Below, in pieces: positions 45,201 through 55,638 of a DNA stretch of 64,000 nt. The position numbers were made by a program, and so were the translations under genes. The notes under the pieces are model-generated. The model saw nothing but the letters and a program-made list of their open reading frames with translations, had not been told where the DNA came from and did not search any database. The first letter of the stretch is position 1. The number at the start of each line of letters is the position of its first letter. The stretch comes from Paraphysomonas bandaiensis. Its lineage: Eukaryota; Chrysophyceae. The stretch spans positions 1 to 64,000 of the forward strand of contig CBFFRP010000169.1 in assembly GCA_965644295.1 (NCBI GenBank), in the 5' to 3' direction.

Positions 45201-48200
45201 AAGTGGTCCCATAAGTCGCCAAGACAGTGATGTTACGAATCCCGACAACTTTGTTCGATTCAATTACCCCACTGGCTGTGTATCGGCCAATGTGAGCTGT
45301 CTTTTTGAAGAAGATGATAATATCGGAGTAATACTGCAGCTGCAGACCGTCGTGTATGATCGCATATTGATACCTAGAGGATTCAATGTCAAGATTCGAT
45401 TTGCTAAGGTCGTATTACAGCCCCATGACTCTGTCGATATGTCGTACTACTCCATGCCCTCACCTGAAACTCTTGCATATATGGCGTTTGAAACGGGGTT
45501 GACTATAAATTGTGTTGAGAAGTGGACTCTAGAAACACATTTTTATGCTGCTGTGACGCATATCAAAATCCAAGTTAGTTTTAATCAAAACTATATCTAT
45601 CCACCGGGACTGTATGGGACGATAGGAACCTCTACTAGTTTATCTGACTCAACTGGACTTCGTGCCTTTGATCGGACAATATCGGGTGCTTGTTTGATAT
45701 CCCAGGAGGACCAATGTGTGGATGACGAGACAATGCATACAACGGAGGAAGAGGTATTTGTAATTGTAGTTGGCGAAGCTAGTCCTCAAGAAGGATGCGT
45801 TATTTGTCGTTCGGTCTTTACTTCTTTGTTAAGCTCGAATCCCACAACCACCCCAACTCAACCCCCCTCGGCATCAATAGCCCAACCAACATCGTTCCCA
45901 AGTAGTCTGCCGACAATGTGCCCAACTAGTCCATCGACATCATACCCAACTAGTCCATCGGCGTCATACCCAACTAGTCTGCTGTCATTGCACCCAAGTA
46001 GTCAGTCGACGTCATACCCAACTAGTCTGCCGACATTGCACCCAAGTAGTCAGTCGACGTCATACCCAACTAGTCCATCGGCGTCATACCCAACTAGTCT
46101 GCCGACATTGCACCCAAGTAGTCCATCGACGTCATACCCAACTAGTCTGCCGACATTGCACCCAAGTACTCAGTCGACGTCATGCCCAACTAGTCCATCG
46201 ACATCATACCCAACTAGTCTGCCGATATTGTGCCCAAGTAGTCAGTCGACGTCATACCCAAGTAGTCCGTCGACGTTGTGCCCAAGTTGTCTACCGACAT
46301 TATGCCCGAGCAGTACGCCGACATCAGTGCCGAGCTGCAGCTACACATACAACCCTTCCCTACATTCCACCTCTCCGTCGTCAACTTTGCCATCTATGCT
46401 TCCCTCCTCACAAGCAATACCAGTGCCAAGCAGCACGTCGTTAGATGCCCCATCTATTATACCATTGTGCTTTCCTGCACCTTTATCTTCTGAATGTCCT
46501 AGCGTATTGCCAACTACTGCTCCAACGTTGTCCAGTGTGTCGCCCACATTGAACTGGGATATAGGGGAAACAGTTTTTCCTACTCTAACCCCAACATTGA
46601 CCATCACTGATGCACCTTCCCAAAGTGAAATTGGATCTAGTATTTCCCCCTCATTCGGTTCTGGTATTGGAACAACTGTCGAACCTACAGTCATTCTAAC
46701 GAGCACCCCGTCATCTCCAGCTATAGGTACCACTTTAAATCCGACCAGAAGTGATGGAATTGAATCCACTGTGGCACCTACTAGTGAAGACTTTGCTAGT
46801 TTTTCTTGCAACTGCTCTAACATTAGTGACTTTGTTACAAGCGACAAGGTTGAAGCCGATTTGATGTTTAGTTTTTTTATAAATGACGAAAGTAGTTATG
46901 AAGATGGTACTGCTCGTTGGGACAAATTTGTATCTTACAATTTGGATGTACCCTTTTCTTTGGAATATTTTGATATTGAGGTCTGGGGTGTCAAGTCCTA
47001 TGTTTCTGATAATGATGCTCTCAAGGAAGGCGCGGATATGCACTCCGAGTGCTACCATTCGAAGTGTCCTGATTCTAATTTAGCAAATGAGATTGTGGGG
47101 GCAATTGTTAACTTTCATAATGTGTCAGTCCTCTGTGGTGATTCTCTGTGGCAGACAATTAATGGACACTTATTTGTCGACAGCTCCAGTTTCCCATGCA
47201 ATGCTGCCAGTTCTGAGAACAAATTTATTGTCGTGCCGGAGATGCAGAATTCTTGCAATAGCGAAGGCTCTGTTGCTCAGGTAGTATCTGGTACAGTAGC
47301 TATTAGCATTAGAGAACTAGCTTCTGACAATATTCCGAAGATTCATGCGATAATATCTGCATCTGCCGTAGATAGCAGTAGTGTAGCAATAGCTCTTAAT
47401 GTATCATTTTCACAATTTGGGGGTATTGTGTGTGTTGGTGCATTTTTGTCAGATACAATGCTGTCTTCTATCAGCAGCTGGGCTGTGAAGTACCAAGGGT
47501 ATTGTAGCGCCGGGCTCATGAGACCGTTAGGTGGATCCTGGGAAGTGGTCACAATTAAAATTGACGACTTGGATTCGCTTGAGCTCTACGATATATATGC
47601 TTCTGCCACAGATAGCTTTGGTAACACTGCACCGTTAGACACTGGTGTATCGACAACAGTGGTGTTGCCCTGCTGCAAAGAGTTATCTTTCACTCGCCCA
47701 TTCCCCTTGAGTGTTCCGTCCACATTGTCGGAATATGATGCACTAGATGCAAGCGAGTTGGATTTATACACACTGGGGGTCGAGTTATCATCTCCCCCTG
47801 TGCAGTCCATCATGGTGTTTCTTGATATTGTTGAGAACACTGGTGAGACGGCCAATATTTCGTATTCCCCTTCTTTCATTGAGTTTGGGTCTGGGGAATC
47901 GAATCTCATAGGCTATTTTCTTGTTCATGGTTTGGCTGGATCATATAGAGTGAGCATTAAAGTAACGGGCCCCGGGAGCGAAGAATTCAATGTTCCCGAT
48001 GCAGTTATAGTCGGCGTACTGGATAATTGGTCAGATTTTGCACCACCGTCACTATACGATGCCACGTTTGATGAATCTGGTGGACAAATACATGTTACAT
48101 TGAATTCTCCGAGTGATTTTGGTATATCGTTACTTGGTGGTACAGATGGTCTGTGGGAATGCACGAAACTGTTTTACTTTGGGGGTGATATAAACGCTGC

Positions 48201-51200
48201 ATGTGCTTGGGCTAGCGCATTCAGTATAACGGTGTACCTTGATTACTATGAGCATTCTGATTCCATTTTGGTCATACCTGGTGATGACATTGTGTTGAAA
48301 AAAGGGGTCCTTCAACCTTACTGCCCGTCACGTATGGAATGTAAGTCTCTGTTTGCGGAAGAATCCAGAGCGACTGTAACCTCAGGACCGACAGCTGTGA
48401 ACCCGTACGTTGATTTGCATGCCGCTGATGTCGTTTACGCTTGCGACGACATCATTGTAGATGCGTCGCAATCATCGGGGTCAGGGGGTCGGAAATGGAA
48501 ATCTATTGAATGGCGGGTGGTTTCAGCAGATGGTAGCAGTGTTGAAAGTGTTTTGTCTTCACTGAGGGCTCAAAGCGATTTGTCTGTTCCGATTACGATT
48601 CCTTCTTATGCAATACGAGAAACGACGTACTATATAAGCCTCGGATTGAGAAATTTCCTTCAAAATATTTCTGATCCACTTGTTTTTGGAACAGTTGCTG
48701 TAACTGTACGTTCCGGTACTGTCGTCAGTGCTGACATTAGTGGAAGGAATTATCGTGTCTTGAGGCAGACCTCGCCCCTGCACTTGTATGCACAGTTGCT
48801 TTTCTCAGCGTGCAATCATTCGGATGCAGTGTCGGTATCGTTCAAGTGGAGAGTGTATGAGAACTTACACTTCACTGACTTCGTATCATCAAACAGTTCT
48901 AATCCAAGTGAGTTTAAAGTTGATGGCTCGGTGTTTACAGCAGGCTCGCTATATAGAATTTACGTATTTATTAGCACTACAATAGATGGAATGGAGTTGG
49001 AGAGCAGTTCTGTGGTATCGATTTACAGTGTGAATGATGATGCGAATGCTGTTATTTCGGGCGGAGTGTCTGCGTTATTGGTGCGTCCTGATTCTGAACT
49101 CATTCTTGAAGCAGAACCATCTGCTGTTGATGAAGCCGAATATCTTTGGACATGTCTGGTCACTAGTACCAACATGTTCGGGTATAAATGTGCTGATATT
49201 TTCGGAACCTCAACCACAGAACGAACAAGTGTATATTTGACTCTACCATCCGGAACACTGAATGTCAATACGGAATATCTGTTTACCTTTACGATTACAT
49301 CATATGTTGCAGGCCGAGAAACGACCTCATCGGCCGCCGTTCATGTTAGCACTGGAAGTTCTTTGTCGCCATTGAAGTGGTACTCCTCCATTGAGTCAAA
49401 TATGACGATTGAAATACAGGCGGAGTCGTTTTTAAAGGAAGTTAGCCCAAGTCGGCGTTTTGAATTGAATACTCGCGTTCATTCTAGTTGTAATGAAGGT
49501 GCCAATGTGAGCTGGAGTTTATTGTCAATTGGGCCCAGTAGAAACGAATTGGACCCCTCCCTCTCTTATACTGCCCTCGACAAACACTTTTCCTACCGTT
49601 ATGTTTACAATGGGATTAGCTTCCCTTTGGGTTTGTATCCTGATGCCCTAGCAATTGGAGGGGTATACATTTTCCGCTTGACTGTTGACATAAGTCCTGA
49701 GGATTTCACTTACGCAGATATCACAGTCCGTGTCAATGATCCTCCTGCGTGTGGTTCACTCTTCGTATCACCAAAGAGTGGAGAGTCTTTCGATACGATT
49801 TTTACTTTGTCTACGTCGTATTGGACTGATCGCATCGACGACTATCCCCTCCGCTATAAATTTGCGCATCAAGTGTCGACAGAATTCGATCAAACGCAGT
49901 TTTACAGTGCTATCAGTGTGTGGGAACAAAAAAGCTTCGTGTATACAACACTCCAATCTGGTTTGAGTGTTGAAAATTATAGTATAGCGTGTGGTGTTTT
50001 CGTGGCCGATATATGGGGGTCAGAGGTACTCTCACAGTATATCGTACACGTCACGAAATCCGCACGAGAATCAATACGTGATAATATCATCGCACAACTA
50101 GACGACATAGTTTATTCCACTGGCAATGGACATTTTCTCACTGACTTAAGTGGGGCCCATAATGTATTGCATCAAGCTGCATCATTGCTAGGCATATTAC
50201 ATGAACCCAACTGCAGTTCGGCTCCCCATTGCAAAGCTCTTAATAGGGAAGAGTGTGCAACTGTAAGTCATACTTGTGGCCCCTGTATAGAGGGATTCAG
50301 TGGAGTATTCGGGGATGATAACCGTATGTGTTTTAATAGTACACTTGCTCTGAGCAGAATTGGCAATTCTTGTTCAGATAATGATGATTGTTTGTACGGT
50401 GAGTGTTCTAATAGGTCATGTGTCGTGCCCGTGAAGGACTGTCCACTGGGTAAGTTTGATGGTAGTGTGTGTTCCTCCAATGGCGTGTGCTCATATAAGG
50501 ACTCCCATGGTACCATCATCGAAGAAGAATTATGCACAGTAGACAACACGAACTGTATTGCTACTTGCGACTGCACAACTGGAGGAGGAAAAGACTGCAG
50601 TCTTTCTGACAGTGAATTATCTATTCTATCTAGAATTCGTGGGCAGCTCTGTATGGCTTTGGAGAGTATGCTTTTTTATATTGATGATATGGAGATCAGA
50701 ACTGAAACATCTGTCAGATTACTATCACGAATATATGATACGCATGAGGTTAGTACTGCTGAAAGTTGGGCTCAGTGCAACAGGGCACTAGAAGCTGCAT
50801 TCTCGAATTTGGCTGCAAGTGGAACCAAGTATGTCCCGAAATTCATCGTTACAGATGCACTGGTGACGCTATCGAAATACTTTCAAAGCGACTTCTACGA
50901 ATACACCGGGTCTAATTCGGTTGACTGGGCGCTGGCCACGTTCAAAGACACGATATTGGCCGATATGTTGGCAGGTCAAAACCCTATCGTAGTGTTTTCA
51001 GACAGCTTAAGGTTGGAATTTCGACAAGATTTCCTCAGCGACTTCTATGGTGCTGTACTCAAAACGCCTTTGACAAATGAAGAGATTTTCTATGGTGCTG
51101 AGGCGGTATCTATATCTATACCCGAGAGTGGACTGGATTTGTGTGGGGCATTCGAGGATTACGCTAAATTAGTGGTTCATTTGTGGAATATAAACCCATA

Positions 51201-54200
51201 TGACATGGATAGTGATGTGTTTATTCAGAGCAGCCTGTTGAGTATTGCTACACGGTCCACAGGTGGAATATTGGAAGATATCACTGATATCAACAATTAT
51301 TCAGTAGTGTTTCCTTCGTTGACCCGACAAAAGTGGAACACTTCTACCCCACATTGTGCAGAGTACGATTTGTTGACTCAGTCAGTGCGTCCCTGCGAAT
51401 CCTGCAGTGCTGCGTCTTACAATGTAGACAATGTGACATTCGTATGCAATGATGCAGTTGATTTCTTTTGTCCCGACAGTTCTTCCAGCGGGCTTGTGTT
51501 ATCAAATAACCCTGACAATTATCGGTCCCGTCGTCTACAAGCCGGAGAGGGAAAGGTTTACTTTGTGCAGAAGGTTGATGATTTGGTGTCGTCTAGTAAA
51601 AGTGACAGTAAATCTTCTTATTTGATAACTGATGCAGTTATCGTGACAGGGATTGCAACTTTTTTTGTGCTTTATTTGTTGGGTTTATTTGTGCTGCATA
51701 TGTGGGACAGATATGACCGGAAAATATTTGTGTTGTATCGTGAGGAGGGCGATCAATGTTTTGATATTACTGCCGCCTTTGATGACAGGGGAATGGTGAG
51801 CAATCCAGGCTGCACTCCTTTTAAGCCGTTAACAGTTAGTACTTTCGGTCATGCCACAAGCGATTTTAGCAGTACACCGTGCAGCCCTACGATGAATCCA
51901 ACATTCTGTCAAAAATCTCCTGGGGATATTGCCTTAACTTTTGATAAAGATGAAAGTTCATTTGATTTCGCGACGAAAGATGCCTCTAACACTCTGAGCC
52001 CAATTGGTCGTTCAGCTGCGAAAGACCTTATGGCAGACGAATTTGCGATAAGGCGTGAAGAAAAGGGTGATTTATTCGTTGATATTGGTTGTTCTAATAG
52101 AGGTCATAGTTTTAAAGGAGAGTTGGGTTATTCGTCATTGAGTGTCCATGGCAAGGAAATGACCAATGATTTTCCTAGAGATTTAGGTGATGAGTGTAGG
52201 AGATTGACTGCGACTGGTAGCCGCAGTCGCACTTCGGATTTTAAGATGGTGCCAAGATGTGAGACGAACCGTGACGTGATAGCACAGAACTCTACCTTCC
52301 CTGCCACATCGTTCTTGTCGTTCTATGCTTTCGGTACCCGGTTTTGGCGAGCCATAAAGAGGCACCATAAGTTTGTTCGCATTTTTACATATCCATCGAT
52401 GCGTCGAACTCGTGTAATTCGATTGCTTGTGGTAGCCAATGATATCCTTTTTATCCTATTTATGATCAGCCTGTTTTTTGGAATATTTTACCCTGACAAT
52501 AGCCGCTGTCAGGTGTATTCATTGACGACAGAGGCTGAATGTCTTTCTGATGAGTCGCCATTTGAGAAGGGGAAGCCTCTGTGTGAATGGCGTTCTGAGG
52601 AGGGGAGTTGCATTCTGCGCCACCCCCCATTAACAGCGATGTTACTCATCCGAGTGTCTCTGATTGTGCTGGTGTTCTCAATTTTTCCCCGTCGTATAGT
52701 TCAGTTTCTTCTTGAGAAGGTTTGTGCCAAACGACCAATATTAGAAGACGTTGGGTTGAACTCGAAGGATTGGCTGAGTCAAGAGCCCTTGTCATGCTCT
52801 TATTCATCATCAGATATCGACAATATATGCAGTGGTAATATGAACGCGGAACAAGGAAGCACGTCTCACGTTTCCATGGATATGGAGTATTCATATCAGC
52901 ATATTGACGAAGTCAGTGTTTCGGAGGAAGTGACAATGATAACGGATGCCATCAATCTTCGTATCGACTCCATTGTGCACGACATGGATGCGGCGCAGGG
53001 TCAAGGCCTTTGTGAAGGTGAAATATCAGAGAAAGTTGTGGCTTTGGAAGCTGTGTGTAAGTTGATGAATTTGAATGTCAGTGGTGGTGTCAGCCAAACT
53101 AGACAGCATTCAATCAAGAAAGCATTACGTCACGCACGTCGTAGAGTGGAATATATTGTATCAAGGTTTGTTAATAAAGTTGAAGTCGGGCTCAGCCAGG
53201 TAGATTATTCCGACATGGCACTTTTACAAGAGTATATTCTTGAGCAATTATCCCCGATCGCTACATTTGTCATCGAGAAAAATTTCTATGAAATGGACCA
53301 TGCTACCCCGGGACGTTTAGGATTTTTTTCGTGGGTTATATCTTGGGCATCTGTGTTTTTTGTGTGGGGATTTATGGCATACTGGTCGCTGAATTGGATA
53401 TTTACAAACGGAATAAGTGCCGGCACTACATGGACTGTAGTTTTGCTAGTTGTACTTCTTGCGGATTTAGTGGTCAAAGACATTTCACAGATATTATTTT
53501 TTGATGTTATAGTGGCTGATAAAGTGCGACCTCAATTATGTGGAATATACTATATGCTACGAGAAGTATGGGAAACAAGAGTCAAGAAGCCCTTCAGTCC
53601 GAACAGTGACATCCGAGTTATTCAGCATGTTTCTGCTTCATGTCGTGCTTCTAGAAACCCAGCACTATCGTCTCTTACGTCCGCGAGAATTCTACGTATG
53701 CTAAATGACAATGACGTTCTGAAATCTCAGCGGCTACGGCTTGACGGAATATTTTCTCTAGGTTTTTTGGCAACTGTGGCCCTATATATCCCATCGAGAC
53801 TCTCTCGATTTTATGACGTCGTACGACAGAGTTTTCTTGACGCAACTGTAGTCATGTTTTGGTACAGCTTCGTCTATCTCAGCCATGCTATATTTTTGTT
53901 TTCTTCGCCTTTGCTGGTATGGTTGTACGTCACTGCTGTCATAATATTCGTTTCTGTACTCTGTGTTCTTCAATCGAAATGGTACAAGAGTCTTATCGGG
54001 AGACATTTGTCCAGATTGTCGGTATTGAGCAACAACGGCAGTTTCATAGGTACAGTCGCTCTATTCACAAAGAACAAATCTAGGAAGGGTACACAGACGT
54101 ACTCGAAACAGATGTTCGGCGTCGTGGAAAACATGTATACGGGCGGCGTCAATGTACATGAGGAAAAGTTTTATGAGTTATCACCGTACTTTGGTGAGAT

Positions 54201-54840
54201 CAGATCATCATCCCATTTTCAACAGTTGATGGCAATCCCCGGTGAGGATGTCACCCCTGGAAATTTTCCTCCTGCATCTCGACGTCCAGATGAGATGTCA
54301 CGCGTTTTATCAGCTGTGGATGTGGAACAAATGTTTTATAGCTCATCTCTTGATGGAATTGCTTCAGGAAATGTGCTTATCGACTTATGTAAGAGAGTGT
54401 TGGCGTCACGCCATGTTCAAATTCTTCATGGCTCGCTCTCTGATATTGAGTTGGATATGGTTCTTGGCTTGGTAACGAAGTATTCCATTGGTATCGGAAC
54501 CAGTGATATCTACAATTGTTCCTTCGATTGGTCTCGTTTTTCCGACTGGTTAGAACATACTCTGGAGTGTATTGACAGTTCGCGCTCCACTCAGAAGACT
54601 GGGTTGAAAAGGCTTACATCAGTCGACAAGTTTGATTGCAGGAATACTGATAGTGCAAGCAAAGTAGGTATAATTGTTGAAGGCGTTGAACGAATGTCCG
54701 AAATATCTGCATTGACGTGCCCTACCACTCTGGACAGTTTAAATGTATCTGAATCCGATGATATTGGAATTTCTATTGTGGGTTCTGAAGCAGCGTCAGA
54801 CCCTCAGTCACTGGTAGATATATCGGGTCAACTGATTTAG
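42232..54840 (+). CDS. 4202-aa multipass surface protein: 2 H-lectin-like, PT-linkers, REJ
   Basis: One uninterrupted exon. A signal peptide (about 1-17) precedes a Cys-rich region with the DSFGDGWGEDTK motif. Two copies of an H-type-lectin-like module lie at about 350-680 and 861-1197 (SYWLESGFVRADDQNW, ARVRNVVSSGHVSFETRIYQ, HYFMVGSGPISR). Each is followed by a Pro/Ser/Thr linker, the second made of PTSLPTLHPSSQSTSY units. Residues 1520-3100 hold REJ/PKD-like modules (DASQSSGSGGRKWKSIEWRV) and EGF-like cysteines (CGPCIEGFSGVFGDDNRMC). SRRLQ lies near 3099. TM1 is at about 3133-3155. A long loop precedes further helices near 3395, 3467, 3697, 3736, 3836, 3872 and 3890, giving about eight. REJ followed by multipass topology recalls polycystin-1, but no PLAT domain or channel pore is evident. 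It probably senses or binds glycans at the cell surface (inference). It is the largest coding exon here. Confidence 0.87.
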   Translation: MILAALLLLWSHSCSSAEIENFLECKDVDDDPSIRSNETCLYVEIIDSFGDGWGEDTKLMYWKSIDGIITSIYDASLTCECARMAGCLPVDDSEISVESFYFTMAGTILPKYFWEIQWTVQCVQGGELGSKYYGGYNTSLELSYHRNTGKYSLDNSENLWVYPEVCTMDPSSYADNLYHVDKTGRLFSYANESTAYTGSGLYITPFENRNEIQWMRSGCCTDGGPLTLSDGFYILRSTGSCDLTQDRYVWRVCSSAGGPQEELVVEFVDGKCFPHNQFPVDAICNASTNSSGLLSDISLLARREGSSRPISGAPDTSSIQFVSISSSMSGSTELSPSATNPKCESTYNHSSDVIDMISHKVLDYFWVEASSVLSNDQAWTVVTTTLNTFTSPVVFVGLPEIPGETSNEGYPAISRVRNIISINGIVTFETKIYQANDSMCSKAWHIPVPISPDLLLTWLVVDRGAYNITGHYFMIGEGPIYRFNDDVSNRSNFIRFDYPVSCVSSTESCAFDEGTPIGVILQLQTLVYDRLLIPRGFTVRRRHIRVVLQPHDSVDATYYSMTDPESLGFMAFETGIGISCVEGMTFETRAFDEVTNVKLDVEFLYEYSNPPGIFGTIGTSTSLTDSTGLRVFDRTNIGASVITQEDQCVDEETSHYTAEVVYTMVVGEQNLQTSCVFCKAVFFAEQPAPTSRPSLTSTPLPTSLPTTSPIATTSFGPSCFPTEHLTSAPSTMPTLSPTGQPSSIPSMSPISVPSLFPTLLPTGHPTSTPSTSPTWVPSLSTTTGQPISIPPMSPSSDHTFLPTLPQSTSPTLLPPSVPSTNPTLFPTPHRTEFPTSIPSAVPPNIPTVLNPTSQPNSCTPRLENSTDVYDMINRVEVTSYWLESGFVRADDQNWVTVSTVLTSFENIVIFVSLPDIAGDTSDDGFSAIARVRNVVSSGHVSFETRIYQANDSYCSKEWYIPSALREPIPLSWMVVEQGAFNLSGHYFMVGSGPISRQDSDVTNPDNFVRFNYPTGCVSANVSCLFEEDDNIGVILQLQTVVYDRILIPRGFNVKIRFAKVVLQPHDSVDMSYYSMPSPETLAYMAFETGLTINCVEKWTLETHFYAAVTHIKIQVSFNQNYIYPPGLYGTIGTSTSLSDSTGLRAFDRTISGACLISQEDQCVDDETMHTTEEEVFVIVVGEASPQEGCVICRSVFTSLLSSNPTTTPTQPPSASIAQPTSFPSSLPTMCPTSPSTSYPTSPSASYPTSLLSLHPSSQSTSYPTSLPTLHPSSQSTSYPTSPSASYPTSLPTLHPSSPSTSYPTSLPTLHPSTQSTSCPTSPSTSYPTSLPILCPSSQSTSYPSSPSTLCPSCLPTLCPSSTPTSVPSCSYTYNPSLHSTSPSSTLPSMLPSSQAIPVPSSTSLDAPSIIPLCFPAPLSSECPSVLPTTAPTLSSVSPTLNWDIGETVFPTLTPTLTITDAPSQSEIGSSISPSFGSGIGTTVEPTVILTSTPSSPAIGTTLNPTRSDGIESTVAPTSEDFASFSCNCSNISDFVTSDKVEADLMFSFFINDESSYEDGTARWDKFVSYNLDVPFSLEYFDIEVWGVKSYVSDNDALKEGADMHSECYHSKCPDSNLANEIVGAIVNFHNVSVLCGDSLWQTINGHLFVDSSSFPCNAASSENKFIVVPEMQNSCNSEGSVAQVVSGTVAISIRELASDNIPKIHAIISASAVDSSSVAIALNVSFSQFGGIVCVGAFLSDTMLSSISSWAVKYQGYCSAGLMRPLGGSWEVVTIKIDDLDSLELYDIYASATDSFGNTAPLDTGVSTTVVLPCCKELSFTRPFPLSVPSTLSEYDALDASELDLYTLGVELSSPPVQSIMVFLDIVENTGETANISYSPSFIEFGSGESNLIGYFLVHGLAGSYRVSIKVTGPGSEEFNVPDAVIVGVLDNWSDFAPPSLYDATFDESGGQIHVTLNSPSDFGISLLGGTDGLWECTKLFYFGGDINAACAWASAFSITVYLDYYEHSDSILVIPGDDIVLKKGVLQPYCPSRMECKSLFAEESRATVTSGPTAVNPYVDLHAADVVYACDDIIVDASQSSGSGGRKWKSIEWRVVSADGSSVESVLSSLRAQSDLSVPITIPSYAIRETTYYISLGLRNFLQNISDPLVFGTVAVTVRSGTVVSADISGRNYRVLRQTSPLHLYAQLLFSACNHSDAVSVSFKWRVYENLHFTDFVSSNSSNPSEFKVDGSVFTAGSLYRIYVFISTTIDGMELESSSVVSIYSVNDDANAVISGGVSALLVRPDSELILEAEPSAVDEAEYLWTCLVTSTNMFGYKCADIFGTSTTERTSVYLTLPSGTLNVNTEYLFTFTITSYVAGRETTSSAAVHVSTGSSLSPLKWYSSIESNMTIEIQAESFLKEVSPSRRFELNTRVHSSCNEGANVSWSLLSIGPSRNELDPSLSYTALDKHFSYRYVYNGISFPLGLYPDALAIGGVYIFRLTVDISPEDFTYADITVRVNDPPACGSLFVSPKSGESFDTIFTLSTSYWTDRIDDYPLRYKFAHQVSTEFDQTQFYSAISVWEQKSFVYTTLQSGLSVENYSIACGVFVADIWGSEVLSQYIVHVTKSARESIRDNIIAQLDDIVYSTGNGHFLTDLSGAHNVLHQAASLLGILHEPNCSSAPHCKALNREECATVSHTCGPCIEGFSGVFGDDNRMCFNSTLALSRIGNSCSDNDDCLYGECSNRSCVVPVKDCPLGKFDGSVCSSNGVCSYKDSHGTIIEEELCTVDNTNCIATCDCTTGGGKDCSLSDSELSILSRIRGQLCMALESMLFYIDDMEIRTETSVRLLSRIYDTHEVSTAESWAQCNRALEAAFSNLAASGTKYVPKFIVTDALVTLSKYFQSDFYEYTGSNSVDWALATFKDTILADMLAGQNPIVVFSDSLRLEFRQDFLSDFYGAVLKTPLTNEEIFYGAEAVSISIPESGLDLCGAFEDYAKLVVHLWNINPYDMDSDVFIQSSLLSIATRSTGGILEDITDINNYSVVFPSLTRQKWNTSTPHCAEYDLLTQSVRPCESCSAASYNVDNVTFVCNDAVDFFCPDSSSSGLVLSNNPDNYRSRRLQAGEGKVYFVQKVDDLVSSSKSDSKSSYLITDAVIVTGIATFFVLYLLGLFVLHMWDRYDRKIFVLYREEGDQCFDITAAFDDRGMVSNPGCTPFKPLTVSTFGHATSDFSSTPCSPTMNPTFCQKSPGDIALTFDKDESSFDFATKDASNTLSPIGRSAAKDLMADEFAIRREEKGDLFVDIGCSNRGHSFKGELGYSSLSVHGKEMTNDFPRDLGDECRRLTATGSRSRTSDFKMVPRCETNRDVIAQNSTFPATSFLSFYAFGTRFWRAIKRHHKFVRIFTYPSMRRTRVIRLLVVANDILFILFMISLFFGIFYPDNSRCQVYSLTTEAECLSDESPFEKGKPLCEWRSEEGSCILRHPPLTAMLLIRVSLIVLVFSIFPRRIVQFLLEKVCAKRPILEDVGLNSKDWLSQEPLSCSYSSSDIDNICSGNMNAEQGSTSHVSMDMEYSYQHIDEVSVSEEVTMITDAINLRIDSIVHDMDAAQGQGLCEGEISEKVVALEAVCKLMNLNVSGGVSQTRQHSIKKALRHARRRVEYIVSRFVNKVEVGLSQVDYSDMALLQEYILEQLSPIATFVIEKNFYEMDHATPGRLGFFSWVISWASVFFVWGFMAYWSLNWIFTNGISAGTTWTVVLLVVLLADLVVKDISQILFFDVIVADKVRPQLCGIYYMLREVWETRVKKPFSPNSDIRVIQHVSASCRASRNPALSSLTSARILRMLNDNDVLKSQRLRLDGIFSLGFLATVALYIPSRLSRFYDVVRQSFLDATVVMFWYSFVYLSHAIFLFSSPLLVWLYVTAVIIFVSVLCVLQSKWYKSLIGRHLSRLSVLSNNGSFIGTVALFTKNKSRKGTQTYSKQMFGVVENMYTGGVNVHEEKFYELSPYFGEIRSSSHFQQLMAIPGEDVTPGNFPPASRRPDEMSRVLSAVDVEQMFYSSSLDGIASGNVLIDLCKRVLASRHVQILHGSLSDIELDMVLGLVTKYSIGIGTSDIYNCSFDWSRFSDWLEHTLECIDSSRSTQKTGLKRLTSVDKFDCRNTDSASKVGIIVEGVERMSEISALTCPTTLDSLNVSESDDIGISIVGSEAASDPQSLVDISGQLI
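44280..44800 (+). repeat. First PT/PS-rich coding linker of the 4202-aa protein
   Basis: Low-complexity Pro/Ser/Thr coding sequence (TSLPTTSP…IPSMSP…) between the two H-lectin-like modules. Units are diverged, unlike those at 45856-46330. Confidence 0.7.
45856..46330 (+). repeat. Second PT/PS coding repeat array
   Basis: Near-identical units of 48-72 nt encode SYPTSLPTLHPSSQST and SYPTSPSA variants. Frame is preserved across all gains and losses. High nucleotide identity implies recent slippage or unequal exchange. Confidence 0.8.
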
Positions 54841-55638
54841 TTTTCATTTCCACAACTGTTATCATGAAGACAGAATGAAATGTCGTGGATATACCAAGGC
54901 TATTGCATAATACTTTTTTGTGTTGTGTAATTCTGAATCCGATTTCTACGACTACAAGAAAAAGCTATGGGGGAATATGTAAATGCATTTCCAATTAGTA
55001 TGTAGAACTTAATTATGCTGCTATGTACATTATATTATTGCAATCCTATCTTCTCATTTATCTTGTTAAATCTCCGACATAGAATAGATCATATTTGTAT
55101 AATGATTAGCACACACAAGGCAGCAACGAAGTAAAATGGAATTACATTCTTGAAATACACTCAATATTCAATTCTTTTAAATAGAATCTTCAACCCTGAT
55201 CATTCATTTGTCGTTCGCTAAAGTTATGTCATCACTACCACTAATCAATATCATCATATCTTAGATAGTCATGATCATATACCATTAATACAGTCAACGC
55301 ATTTCTAATTCATCTCATAGCCAATCATATAATACTGTCTCTACCCACAGTATGATTCAAATAGCGGTTATACTTCTAAAACCTTAAAGTGCAGCTTATA
55401 GTTGCTCAATGTCGCAATACTCAACATATAGAATTTGTCTGGTGTCATTTTCTTAGTTATCGGCACTACTACGCAATAATAACATATATGTCATATGGAA
55501 GACCATATATAGTGATAATACAGAAGACATAGACATAGAACATTACATCGATATTTCCACATTATAAATAAAAGTTGATGATTCTGGAGCACTCAAGTTC
55601 ACGCCGTCACTCTATTTCTCAGTTGTTACCACGAATAG
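54841..55638. other. Convergent intergenic region
   Basis: The 3' ends of the giant surface protein gene (plus) and the histidine kinase gene (minus) face each other here. No further gene or clear terminator signal is recognised. Confidence 0.45.

Noticed and set aside
42232-54840. Calling the 4202-aa protein a polycystin-1 orthologue
   Set aside because: REJ-like modules and several helices fit, but I see no PLAT domain, no clear GPS box and no pore-like region, so only a general resemblance is claimed.
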